DNA of 13,234 nt from an uncultured Clostridiaceae bacterium (GTDB lineage: Bacteria; Bacillota; Clostridia; Lachnospirales; Lachnospiraceae): positions 1 through 13,234 of the forward strand of contig CAMWOF010000031.1 in assembly GCA_947175805.1 (NCBI GenBank), in the 5' to 3' direction. Each line of letters opens with the position of its first letter. Positions within the stretch are counted from its first letter, which is position 1. The translations under genes were made by a program, and so were the position numbers. Below the pieces are notes generated by a model. The model had not been told where the DNA came from, did no database searches, and was given only the letters and a program-made list of their open reading frames with translations. Below are positions 6,256 to 13,234 of this stretch, piece after piece.

Positions 6256-7197
6256 TTATCTCGAACACATAAACATCAAATCCTCCCAGCGGCGGTCAAC
6301 CTCCTGTTGGAATTGCTCCAGAAGATGTTCATTTCCCGGCTTAAACAGATGCTTAAAACGCCCCTGAGGTCTCAGGAAATCCTCAATCGGCAGCTTCTTT
6401 TTCGGCTCATAGTTCAGCGTCCATTTGCCGTGTTCTACCTCGAACAGCGGCCAGTAGCAGGTCTCAACTGCCAGCTTGCAGATATTCATAATATCGTCCG
6501 TCTCATACCGCCAGCCTCTCGGACAAGGCGCCATAATATTTAAGAAGCAGGCGCCCTCTGTATAGATTGCCTTTTCTGCCTTTTGGTGCAAATCCTTAAA
6601 ATTGCCGATAAAGGTGGATTGTCCCACATAAGGTACATCGTGGGAGGCGATAATACTTGCCAAATCCTTTCTATTTTGCAGCTTGCCGTCAGAGGCGCTT
6701 CCCACCGGAGTCGTGGTGGTATCCGCATACATTGGAGTGGCGGAGGAACGCTGAATGCCCGTATTCATATAAGCGCCGTTATCGTAGCAGACATAAACCA
6801 GGTCATGATTTCTTTCCATGGCGCCGGACAGGGACTGCAGACCGATATCATAGGTGCCGCCATCACCACCAAAGGTGATGAATTTGTAGGTGTCGTTAAT
6901 TTTCCCTTTTTTCTTTAATACATTGTAGGCGGTTTCTACACCGGAGAGGGTTGCGCCGGCATTCTCAAAGGCATTGTGTATGTAGCTGTCCTCCCATGCG
7001 GTATAGGGATACATGAAGCTGGATACCTCCAGGCAGCCTGTAGCATTGCCGATAACCGCTTTGTCTCCCTCGTGAAGAGCCCGGAGCACGGCGCGAACCG
7101 CAATGGTGCCGCCGCAGCCGGCGCACATTCTGTGACCGGGCGCCAGACGTTCCGGCTTGCTCATGGTTTCTTTAAAATTATATGTTTTTCTTTCCAT
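6256..7197 (-). CDS. porB: 2-oxoacid (pyruvate):ferredoxin oxidoreductase, beta subunit
   Basis: This is the thiamine-diphosphate-binding catalytic subunit of a four-subunit oxidoreductase that oxidatively decarboxylates pyruvate (or a related 2-oxoacid) to the acyl-CoA and CO2, reducing ferredoxin. At 313 residues it has the normal length for PorB. The TPP/Mg signature is GDGGTYDIG (111-119) with NGAYMNTG (140-147). Cys25 and Cys28 in MCAGCGG, Cys55 in ATGCLE and Cys225 in APCPRGW are candidate ligands of the proximal 4Fe-4S cluster. AGAAAGGA lies upstream of the ATG at a rather long spacing. It is the last gene of the por operon, 101 bases after porA; that gap contains nothing I can identify. 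Pyruvate is the likely substrate, but 2-ketoisovalerate-type enzymes share this architecture. Confidence 0.93.
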   Translation of the reverse strand: MERKTYNFKETMSKPERLAPGHRMCAGCGGTIAVRAVLRALHEGDKAVIGNATGCLEVSSFMYPYTAWEDSYIHNAFENAGATLSGVETAYNVLKKKGKINDTYKFITFGGDGGTYDIGLQSLSGAMERNHDLVYVCYDNGAYMNTGIQRSSATPMYADTTTTPVGSASDGKLQNRKDLASIIASHDVPYVGQSTFIGNFKDLHQKAEKAIYTEGACFLNIMAPCPRGWRYETDDIMNICKLAVETCYWPLFEVEHGKWTLNYEPKKKLPIEDFLRPQGRFKHLFKPGNEHLLEQFQQEVDRRWEDLMFMCSR

Positions 7198-7298
7198 ACT
7201 ATTATCAATCCTTTCTGCCTGCCTGTTTCATACCCACAGGGGCTGACACATAAGCAGATACAGTCTTTCTTTGTATTTGTATGTCCATGGTAATTGCA

Positions 7299-8468
7299 TC
7301 ACTGACGCAAGCCAATATACTGATATGGTTCAATATTGTCCTTTGATGCGATTTCTTCAAAGACAGCTTCTGCATTTTCTACGCGGAAATCACGTCCACC
7401 CAGGCCGTAGAAATAATTTACCACCTTTGCCGTGGATTTTGCGTGGAACAGGGCGGTAGTCAGCTCAGTTCCCAAAGGACCACCTTCGCCGGAAAAGCTC
7501 TCGGCTCTGTCCATAATGGCGATGGCTTTGGCGTTTTGCAGTGCCAGTGCCAGCTCCTTTGCAGGAAACGGACGGAAAACACGTACCTTTAAGATGCCCA
7601 CTTTTTTGCCGGCATCCCGGAGTATGTCAACGGCATCCTTGGCGGTACCGGCAGCAGAGCCGATGATGACCATAACATAATCCGCATCCTCTAATTGATA
7701 GCCCTCATAAAAGCCATAGCTTCTGCCGGACATTGCCCCAAATTCTCTGCCGACCTCTAAAATGACATCCTTTGCATTTATCATTGCCTCCCGTTGTCCC
7801 TTTTTTGTTTCCATATAGTAGGGAGAGGTGGCATAAGGTCCAACCGCCATGGGCTGTTCGGCATTTAATAAATAATTTTCGGGATTGTATTCGCCCACAA
7901 AGGCTTTTACCTTATCATCCTCAATCAGCTCAATATTTTCCACGGCATGGCTGGTTATGAAACCGTCCTGGCATATCATGACTGGCAGCCGCACATCCTT
8001 GTGCTCGGCAATGCGGTATGCCTGCAAAAAATTATCGTATGCCTCCTGATTGTTTTCAGCATAAATCTGAATCCAGCCGGAGTCTCTGGCACCCATACTG
8101 TCGGAATGGTCACAGTTGATATTGATTGGTCCGGAAAGGGCACGGTTTACCAATGCCAAAACGACAGGAAGCCGGTTTGAGGCAGCTACATAGAGCTCCT
8201 CCCACATAAGAGCCATCCCGCAGGATGAAGTGGCGGTTAATGCTCTGGCGCCTGCTGCGCTGGCGCCTAAGGTAGCGCTCATGGAGCTGTGCTCACTCTC
8301 TACGGGGATAAATTCCGTGTCAATTTCACCATTGGCAATATATCCGGCAACATACTGCGGAATCTCTGTGGATGGTGTAATGGGAAATGCGGGCATTACA
8401 TCCGGGTTAATCTGCTTGATGGCATAGGCAACGGCCTCATTTCCTGATAAGCGTTCTCTGATACCCAT
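7299..8468 (-). CDS. porA: 2-oxoacid (pyruvate):ferredoxin oxidoreductase, alpha subunit
   Basis: The alpha subunit supplies the pyrimidine-binding half of the TPP site and the transketolase C-terminal-like domain. The 389-residue length is typical of PorA. Landmarks are PAFPITPSTEIPQYV near residues 26-40, VESEHSSMSATLGASAAGAR (56-75) with the glutamate expected to activate TPP, the following ALTATSSCGMALMWEEL, and a C-terminal domain containing VMVIIGSAAGTAKDAVD. Its ATG directly abuts the porD stop codon (TAAATG on the minus strand) and is served by GGGAGGG about 7 bases upstream, so translation is probably coupled. The motif SGPININCDHSD is typical of pyruvate/ketoisovalerate-type alpha subunits. 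Substrate identity remains an inference. Confidence 0.93.
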   Translation of the reverse strand: MGIRERLSGNEAVAYAIKQINPDVMPAFPITPSTEIPQYVAGYIANGEIDTEFIPVESEHSSMSATLGASAAGARALTATSSCGMALMWEELYVAASNRLPVVLALVNRALSGPININCDHSDSMGARDSGWIQIYAENNQEAYDNFLQAYRIAEHKDVRLPVMICQDGFITSHAVENIELIEDDKVKAFVGEYNPENYLLNAEQPMAVGPYATSPYYMETKKGQREAMINAKDVILEVGREFGAMSGRSYGFYEGYQLEDADYVMVIIGSAAGTAKDAVDILRDAGKKVGILKVRVFRPFPAKELALALQNAKAIAIMDRAESFSGEGGPLGTELTTALFHAKSTAKVVNYFYGLGGRDFRVENAEAVFEEIASKDNIEPYQYIGLRQ

Positions 8469-8771
8469 TTATTGTCCCTCCCTCATACTGATGGCACCGA
8501 AAGGGCAGGCCTTTGCACATATGCCGCAGCCCTTACAATGCTCTAAATCAAAGTCCTCACGTTTCATATCCTTCACCGGAATACAACTGTCCGGGCATAC
8601 CGGTGTACACAAAAGGCATTGCGTACATTTTTCTGCATCCAATACCGGGGTCTGGGTTCTCCATTCACCGGTCATAAAATCCTTGGAGGTGCCTGCACCG
8701 TATATCTGGTTGCCCGGAGTAATATCCTGCCATGGACTCTTTTCGTGAATTTTACTGATATCTGTTGCCAT
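8469..8771 (-). CDS. porD: 2-oxoacid (pyruvate):ferredoxin oxidoreductase, delta subunit (2x 4Fe-4S)
   Basis: This small electron-transfer subunit passes electrons from the TPP site to ferredoxin. It has 100 residues, as expected for PorD. Two classical 4Fe-4S motifs are intact: Cys49-x2-Cys52-x2-Cys55-x3-Cys59-Pro and Cys79-x2-Cys82-x2-Cys85-x3-Cys89-Pro. A further cysteine is at 63. The N-terminal ~48 residues are a non-cluster extension, including SPWQDITPGNQIYGAGTS, as in other delta subunits. The ATG shares one base with the porC stop (TAATG), and GGAGG lies 7 bases upstream, indicating tight translational coupling. It sits between porC and porA in a compact operon. Confidence 0.94.
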   Translation of the reverse strand: MATDISKIHEKSPWQDITPGNQIYGAGTSKDFMTGEWRTQTPVLDAEKCTQCLLCTPVCPDSCIPVKDMKREDFDLEHCKGCGICAKACPFGAISMREGQ

Positions 8772-9343
8772 TAATGTACCTCCTCAAACGCCATTTTTAG
8801 CGCATTCATGTTACCCTCTATGACTTCTGGTTTCTTCTCAAATTTGTGTGCATAAGAGGCCTGCATTTCGTCTAAAAATTTATCTTTTTCTATCACTCCG
8901 CTGACGGCGACAACGGCTGCCAGCATTGGAGAGTTTGGAAAATATTTGCCAAGGGTTGCCATGGATACCTTGTGGGCGTCAATGGTGTATACCTTACCCT
9001 CATAGCCCTTTAAATGGGGGAGAATCTCCTCCTTGGGACGGGAGGTGTTGACAATAATACCGCCGTCTTTGCTAAGCCCCTGGGTCACATCTACGGATTC
9101 TAAAAGGGTTTCGTCAACAACAGCAACGAAATCGGGGTCGTAGATGTTGGAATGTACGCGAATCACAGAATCGCTGATGCGGTTGTAGGCAGTAATCGGC
9201 GCACCCATGCGTTCCGGCCCGTATTCAGGAAAGCCCTGTACATGCATTCCTACCTTAAATGCAACATCCGCAAGCAGCAGTGCAGCGGTCTTTGCACCCT
9301 GGCCGCCTCTGCCATGCCATCTGATTTCAACAGTATCTTTCAA
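8771..9343 (-). CDS. porC: 2-oxoacid (pyruvate):ferredoxin oxidoreductase, gamma subunit
   Basis: This is the gamma subunit (POR/KOR catalytic-domain family) of the four-subunit enzyme, first gene of the operon. I place the start at TTG 9343, giving 190 residues beginning MKDTVEIRWHGRGGQGAKTA, the usual family N-terminus. The in-frame GTG at 9352 is three codons earlier, but its G is the last base of the ribosome site AAAGGAG (9358-9352), so it cannot be used efficiently; TTG lies 8 bases downstream at ideal spacing. Family features are HGRGGQGAKTAA near the N-terminus and PEYGPERMGAPITAYNRIS at about residues 38-56. The stop overlaps the porD start by one base. A strong promoter lies about 100 bases upstream, and the weak TTG codon may set the translation level. 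Confidence 0.92.
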   Translation of the reverse strand: MKDTVEIRWHGRGGQGAKTAALLLADVAFKVGMHVQGFPEYGPERMGAPITAYNRISDSVIRVHSNIYDPDFVAVVDETLLESVDVTQGLSKDGGIIVNTSRPKEEILPHLKGYEGKVYTIDAHKVSMATLGKYFPNSPMLAAVVAVSGVIEKDKFLDEMQASYAHKFEKKPEVIEGNMNALKMAFEEVH

Positions 9344-9358
9344 TTTAAACACTCCTTT
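9343..9358 (-). promoter_or_regulatory. Ribosome site that decides the porC TTG start
   Basis: On the minus strand AAAGGAG (9358-9352) is followed by 8 bases and then TTG (9343). The upstream GTG candidate shares its first base with the end of this site, which rules it out as a normal start. Confidence 0.8.
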
Positions 9359-9374
9359 AACGTGGAATCATAAT

Positions 9375-9395
9375 TGCAAATCTGTATAGTTTGCA
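9375..9395. repeat. Inverted repeat in the por leader, porC-proximal
   Basis: TGCAAA (9375-9380) and TTTGCA (9390-9395) form perfect 6-bp arms around a 9-base spacer, about 30 bases upstream of the porC start. It could be a small mRNA hairpin or an operator. No T-run follows in the direction of por transcription. Confidence 0.4.
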
Positions 9396-9416
9396 GGGAT
9401 TCTCAAATTATAATGT

Positions 9417-9436
9417 TGTTTTTTAACTTAAAAACA
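9417..9436. repeat. AT-rich inverted repeat just downstream of the por transcription start
   Basis: TGTTTTT (9417-9423) and AAAAACA (9430-9436) are perfect 7-bp arms around a 6-base centre. The element lies about 5-25 bases into the predicted por transcript, a position where a repressor could act. It resembles a Rex-type site only in its outer TTGT half and does not fit that consensus. Confidence 0.4.
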
Positions 9437-9448
9437 TAATTCGTCACA

Positions 9449-9477
9449 ATTATAGCTTTTTTTTATGTAAATGTAAA
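9449..9477 (-). promoter_or_regulatory. Strong sigma-A promoter of the porCDAB operon
   Basis: On the minus strand TTTACA (9477-9472) is followed by exactly 17 bases and a perfect TATAAT (9454-9449). The spacer contains a run of eight A's. Transcription should start near 9442, giving a leader of about 98 bases before the porC TTG. Near-consensus boxes fit a highly expressed central-metabolism operon. Confidence 0.82.
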
Positions 9478-9522
9478 GCAAGAGTGATAAGAGGAATTCA
9501 TACAAAAATAGTATACAATTTC

Positions 9523-9552
9523 TTGTAATCACCTAAACATATGTGGTATGAT
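9523..9552 (+). promoter_or_regulatory. Predicted promoter of the M16 protease-era operon
   Basis: TTGTAA (9523-9528) and TATGAT (9547-9552) are 18 bases apart, with TGG before the -10 box giving an extended -10 element. The leader would be about 140 bases. A weaker alternative is TTTACA with a TATTGT -10 closer to the gene. Confidence 0.6.
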
Positions 9553-9698
9553 GTCTAGCATAGTATTTTGTAATTCATGGAAATGGATTCCGGCATGAGA
9601 ATTGGCAATAGAAGGTTTTACAGCTTCCATAATGGGTTATATTGTAATTATATGCTTAGTATGTAAATGAAAGAAAGACATATTACGGAGGTAAACGT

Positions 9699-12617
9699 AT
9701 GTTAGAACAGTCACAGCTAAAGGCGTATACGATTTTGGAGGAGACAAGGCTTGAGGAGCTAAATGCCACAGGCTATATTATACGGCACAATAAGACAGGG
9801 GCGCGGGTGGTCGCCATCAGCAGTGCGGATGAAAATAAGGTTTTTACCATCGGCTTTAAGACACCGCCAGCTGATGATACCGGTGTGCCGCATATCATGG
9901 AACATTCCACCCTATGTGGCTCCAGAAAATATCCGGCGAAGGATCCGTTTGTGGAGCTGGCAAAGGGCTCCCTGAATACATTTTTAAATGCAATGACCTA
10001 TTCGGATAAGACCGTATATCCGGTGGCAAGCTGCAATATAAAGGATTTTGAAAATCTGATGGATGTCTATTTGGATGCAGTGTTCCATCCGAATATCTAT
10101 GAAAGACCGGAGATTATGAAGCAGGAAGGCTGGCATTATGACCTGGACAGTTTAGATGGCGAGCTGACCTATAACGGGGTGGTGTACAATGAGATGAAGG
10201 GCGTCTACTCCTCGCCGGAGCAGGTGCTGTTCAGGAATATCCAAAGCTCACTGCTTCCTGATACTACCTACGGCTGTGAGTCCGGTGGTGACCCGGACTA
10301 TATTACGGATTTGACAAGGGAGGATTTTATTCGGTTCCATCAGACCTATTATCATCCCTCCAACAGCTACATTTATCTCTACGGGGATATGGATATGGCG
10401 AAGGAGCTTGCCTATATCGATGAGGAATATTTAAGTGAATATGATTATCTGGAGATTGATTCCTCCATTGCCACGCAGCCGCCATTTGACAGTGCGAGGC
10501 GGGTGGAAAAGACCTACTCTATTTCAGATACGGAGCCTGAGGAGAACCATACCTATTTGAGCTACAATGCAGTCATTGCGGACAGCCTGGACAGGGAGCT
10601 TTATCTGGCATTTCAGATTCTTGATTACGCTCTGACTGATGCGCCGGGGGCGCCGTTAAAGACTGCCCTGATTGATGCGGGAATCGGCATGGATTTTGTC
10701 AGCTCCTATGACAATGGAATCAAGCAGCCCATCTACAGCTTTATTTCCAAGGGGGCAAACGCCTCAGACGAGACTGCCTTTGTAAATGTATTAGAGGGCA
10801 CGTTGCGGGATATTGTGGAGCAGGGGCTTGACCGTCGCGCTTTAGAGGCATCCATGAATTTTTTTGAATTCAAATATAAAGAGGCAAATTTTGGAAATTA
10901 TCCAAAGGGGCTGATGTATGGATTAAAGCTGTTTGACAGCTGGTTATATGATGACAGTAAGCCGTTTATCCATATTCAGACCAATGAGGTGTTTGCACTT
11001 CTCAGGGAAAAAATGCAGGCGGGGTATTTTGAACAGCTCCTAAAGACGTATATCCTGGAGAACCCGCATAAGACAATTCTTGTGTTTAAGCCGGAGCGGG
11101 GCTTGAACCAGCGTTTAGAGGAGCAGACGAAAAGGAAGCTTGCGGAATATAAGGCGGGGCTTTCTGAGGCAGAGCTGCAAGCGTTGATTGACGACAAAAA
11201 GGCGCTGGTGGAGTACCAGATGACGCCGTCCACAAAGGAGGAGCTGGAAAAGCTGCCGTTATTAAGTCTTTCTGATATTGGCAGGGAGGCAAGAAGGCTG
11301 AATAATCAGGAGTACGAGATAAACGGCGTGCCGGTGATAGGGCATAAGCTGTTTACAAATGATATTGCCTACCTCACGCTGTGCTTTCAACTGACGGATA
11401 TGGAGGAGAATTTATACCCGTATGCAGCGCTGCTCACGGAGCTATTTAAATATGTAGATACGGATAATTACAGCTATCGGGAGTTGTCCAATGAAATCAA
11501 TATCCACACAGGCGGAGTCAGCTTTGACATGTCGGGCTTTACGCATGAGCAGACGGACGTGTTTACGCCGCTGTTTTTGGTGAAGTTTAAGACCTTTTAT
11601 GATAAGCTTGATAAGGGATTTGCCTTGACGGAGGAGGTTTTATATCATTCCCATATTACAGATGAGAAGCGGTTAAAGGAAATTATTGCGGAGTGCAAAA
11701 TCGGGTTAAAGGAGGAGCTTGCAAGTGCGGGACATAACACGGCATCTTTGCGGGCACAGACCTATTTTTCCCCTGCCGCCCGCTATAAGGATATGACGGA
11801 CGGCGTGGCATACTATGAGTTTTTGGATGATTTGGACTGCCATTTTGAGGAACGCCAAGAAAAGCTTAAGGATATGTTAGCGCTTACGCTGGGGGAGATT
11901 TTGAGAAAGGGAAGCCTGATTATCTCCTATACCGGCACCCAGGATGTGGAGGCGGTGCTGGGAGAAAATGTGTCCCATTTTTGCGAGGGGCTTTCTACCA
12001 GAACACTGCATGACCCGGGGACAAAGAAGCCTTTTGAAATATTAAACGAGGGCTTTGGCATTGCGGGCAAGGTGCAGTATGTGGCGACAGCGGGAAATTA
12101 TAAGACGGCGGGATATGACTATACTGCATCCTTGGATGTTTTAAGGGTAATATTTTCTTATGATTATTTATGGCTTAAGGTGCGGGTCAAGGGAGGTGCC
12201 TATGGCGCCATGTGCTCATTTAGCAGGGCAGGCGTAGGAAGCCTTGTATCATACAGGGATCCGAATCTGATGGAAACTTATGAAATATTCCAAAATGCAC
12301 CGGCATACGTGGAGCATTTTGATTCCGACGAGAGGGATATGACGAAATATATTATCGGCACCATTGCCAAGCTGGATGCCCCGCTTACGCCGGTGGCAGA
12401 AGGGGCGTTTCATTTTGCGGCATACCTAAGTGGTGTGACGGATGCGGAGCTGCAAAAGGACAGGGATGATATTCTTGCCACCACGCCGGAGGTTATCAGA
12501 GGTCTGGCGCCGATTGTGCGGGCTGTCACCGACAGCGGGATTCTCTGTGTTGTGGGAAATGAACACAAGCTGGCGGAAAATAGGGCACATTTTGGAGAAA
12601 TCAAAAATGTGTTTTAG
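9699..12617 (+). CDS. M16C (PreP/insulinase-like) zinc metalloprotease
   Basis: This is a large, probably cytosolic peptidase of the presequence-protease (PreP/Cym1) branch of M16, which degrades oligopeptides inside a closed two-half chamber. The 972-residue length is typical. The inverted zinc motif is His65-I-M-Glu68-His69, with the distal glutamate ligand Glu165 in VVYNEMKGVYSSPE, so the active site is intact. KDPFVELAKGSLNTFLNAMTYSDKTVYPVAS (81-111) is the conserved substrate-cradle segment of this branch. The non-catalytic C-terminal half keeps GGAYGAMCSFSRAGVGSLVSYRDPN, with the Arg/Tyr usually involved in substrate binding. No signal peptide is seen. ATG 9699 has GGAGGT 6 bases upstream. 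era starts 3 bases after its stop, so the two are probably cotranscribed. Physiological substrates in bacteria are not established. Confidence 0.95.
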   Translation: MLEQSQLKAYTILEETRLEELNATGYIIRHNKTGARVVAISSADENKVFTIGFKTPPADDTGVPHIMEHSTLCGSRKYPAKDPFVELAKGSLNTFLNAMTYSDKTVYPVASCNIKDFENLMDVYLDAVFHPNIYERPEIMKQEGWHYDLDSLDGELTYNGVVYNEMKGVYSSPEQVLFRNIQSSLLPDTTYGCESGGDPDYITDLTREDFIRFHQTYYHPSNSYIYLYGDMDMAKELAYIDEEYLSEYDYLEIDSSIATQPPFDSARRVEKTYSISDTEPEENHTYLSYNAVIADSLDRELYLAFQILDYALTDAPGAPLKTALIDAGIGMDFVSSYDNGIKQPIYSFISKGANASDETAFVNVLEGTLRDIVEQGLDRRALEASMNFFEFKYKEANFGNYPKGLMYGLKLFDSWLYDDSKPFIHIQTNEVFALLREKMQAGYFEQLLKTYILENPHKTILVFKPERGLNQRLEEQTKRKLAEYKAGLSEAELQALIDDKKALVEYQMTPSTKEELEKLPLLSLSDIGREARRLNNQEYEINGVPVIGHKLFTNDIAYLTLCFQLTDMEENLYPYAALLTELFKYVDTDNYSYRELSNEINIHTGGVSFDMSGFTHEQTDVFTPLFLVKFKTFYDKLDKGFALTEEVLYHSHITDEKRLKEIIAECKIGLKEELASAGHNTASLRAQTYFSPAARYKDMTDGVAYYEFLDDLDCHFEERQEKLKDMLALTLGEILRKGSLIISYTGTQDVEAVLGENVSHFCEGLSTRTLHDPGTKKPFEILNEGFGIAGKVQYVATAGNYKTAGYDYTASLDVLRVIFSYDYLWLKVRVKGGAYGAMCSFSRAGVGSLVSYRDPNLMETYEIFQNAPAYVEHFDSDERDMTKYIIGTIAKLDAPLTPVAEGAFHFAAYLSGVTDAELQKDRDDILATTPEVIRGLAPIVRAVTDSGILCVVGNEHKLAENRAHFGEIKNVF

Positions 12618-12620
12618 GGT

Positions 12621-13186
12621 ATGAAAGAGAAGGCACGGGAAAATATGCAAAAGAGACAGGAATATAAGTCGGGCTTTGTGACGATTATCGGCAGACCGAA
12701 TGTGGGGAAATCTACGCTGATGAATCATTTAATTGGGCAGAAGATTGCTATAACCAGCAACAAGGCGCAGACTACAAGAAACAGGATACAGACGGTGTAT
12801 ACGGATGATAAGGGACAGATTATTTTCCTGGATACGCCGGGGATTAACAGGGCAAAAAATAAATTGGGCGAGTATATGCTGAATGTGGCAGAGGGCACGT
12901 TAAATGAAGTGGATGTCATCTGTTGGCTGGTGGAGCCAACCGTGTTTATCGGCGCCGGAGAGCGGTATATTATTGAGCAGCTTGCCAAGGTCAGGACGCC
13001 GATTCTTTTAATTATTAACAAGATAGATACCGCCACTCCGGAGGATGTTGCCCATGCCATTGAAAAGTACAAGAATGTGCTGGATTTTGCAGAGATTATC
13101 CCGGTAAGCGCCTTGAAGGGAAGGAATATGCAGGACGTGCTTGATTCCATCATGAAGTATCTTCCGGCGGGGCCGCAGTACTATGA
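12621..13186 (+). CDS. era: GTPase Era (3' partial, cut by adapter sequence at the window end)
   Basis: Era is an essential GTPase that binds 16S rRNA and aids 30S subunit assembly. The GTPase domain is complete: G1 GRPNVGKS (24-31), G2 region QTTRNR (50-55), G3 DTPG (71-74), G4 NKID (133-136) and G5 SAL (163-165). The C-terminal KH RNA-binding domain, roughly the last 110 residues, is absent. Real sequence ends near 13186, within the expected LPAGPQYYD(E) motif; the frame then runs into adapter-derived bases and a spurious TAG at 13194-13196. This is not a natural truncation. I use ATG 12621, 3 bases after the protease stop; ATG 12645, which gives MQKRQEYKSGF, is also possible, and neither has a strong ribosome site. 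Likely cotranscribed with the protease gene. Confidence 0.93.
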
Positions 13187-13234
13187 TTTTCACTAGTAAA
13201 AATATCCGAGCCCACGAGACCGTACTATATCTCG
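13187..13234. other. Illumina Nextera adapter contamination at the window end
   Basis: CCGAGCCCACGAGAC at 13206-13220 is exactly the Nextera read-2 adapter (reverse complement). It is followed by CGTACTAT, one mismatch from the N702 i7 index CGTACTAG, and then ATCTCG, the start of the P7 side. The 19 bases before it (13187-13205) match the Tn5 mosaic-end reverse complement at 11 positions, as expected of error-rich read tails. These bases are not genomic. Confidence 0.95.

Larger units (their letters stand above)
9353..9698. other. Divergent intergenic region between the por operon and the M16 protease gene
   Basis: This stretch of about 346 bases is AT-rich and has no credible gene on either strand. 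It holds a strong minus-strand promoter for por, two inverted repeats in the por leader, and a plus-strand promoter for the protease gene. The plus-strand leader from about 9560 to 9698 shows no riboswitch or leader peptide that I can recognise. Confidence 0.7.

Noticed and set aside
7198..7298. Possible small gene or regulator between porA and porB
   Set aside because: The 101-base gap has no frame with a ribosome site, no promoter of quality and no clear hairpin.
9534..9545. AAACATATGTGG upstream of the M16 protease gene, sharing the core of the SOS boxes
   Set aside because: It lacks the essential GAAC and GTTC ends (three mismatches at conserved positions), so it is more likely chance within the promoter spacer.
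12725..13153. 142-codon open frame on the minus strand, opposite era
   Set aside because: It is fully antisense to the conserved GTPase domain and shows no recognisable family; an antisense shadow. The same holds for the other long antisense frames, such as 3948-4472 and 12426-12728.
12621..13196. era as a natural pseudogene or short GTPase
   Set aside because: The stop lies in adapter-derived sequence; homology is intact up to the junction.

Overview
The window looks like chromosomal DNA of an anaerobic Gram-positive bacterium of class Clostridia, probably Lachnospiraceae-like. The basis is strong GGAGG-type ribosome sites, sigma-A-type promoters, a Gram-positive LexA (SOS) box, ferredoxin-linked oxoacid metabolism, and the overall family make-up. 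The genus cannot be fixed from the sequence alone. I see no rRNA, tRNA, insertion sequence, CRISPR array or phage gene.

Layout. 2-1291 (+): 3' part of a Na+/phosphate cotransporter with a PhoU-like tail, cut by the left edge. 1418-2670 (+): mtnN and luxS, consecutive steps that turn S-adenosylhomocysteine into adenine, homocysteine and DPD (the AI-2 precursor). 2674-3678 (-): an M19 zinc dipeptidase, tail-to-tail with luxS and only 3 bases away. 3679-3941: a divergent control region with two tandem LexA-type boxes. 3942-6194 (+): a radical SAM/helix-hairpin-helix protein and its DUF4130 partner, closed by a strong terminator. 6256-9343 (-): a four-subunit 2-oxoacid:ferredoxin oxidoreductase operon transcribed porC-porD-porA-porB. 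9344-9698: a second divergent promoter region. 9699-12617 (+): a large M16C (PreP-like) metalloprotease. 12621 to the end (+): era, cut short.

The most interesting biology is the radical SAM-DUF4130 pair. Its families are tied to DNA repair only by association (relatives are linked or fused to uracil-DNA glycosylase-like domains) and, to my knowledge, their chemistry is unknown. Here the promoter has a perfect -35 box, one near-consensus LexA box in the spacer, and a second perfectly palindromic LexA box at the expected transcription start. This is the layout expected of an SOS-repressed operon. The radical SAM protein also carries an unusual insert of about 30 residues encoded by hairpin-rich DNA.

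The main caveat concerns the right end. The last ~48 bases are not genomic: they contain the Illumina Nextera adapter, an i7-index-like octamer and the start of the P7 sequence. The apparent early stop of era is therefore an assembly artefact.
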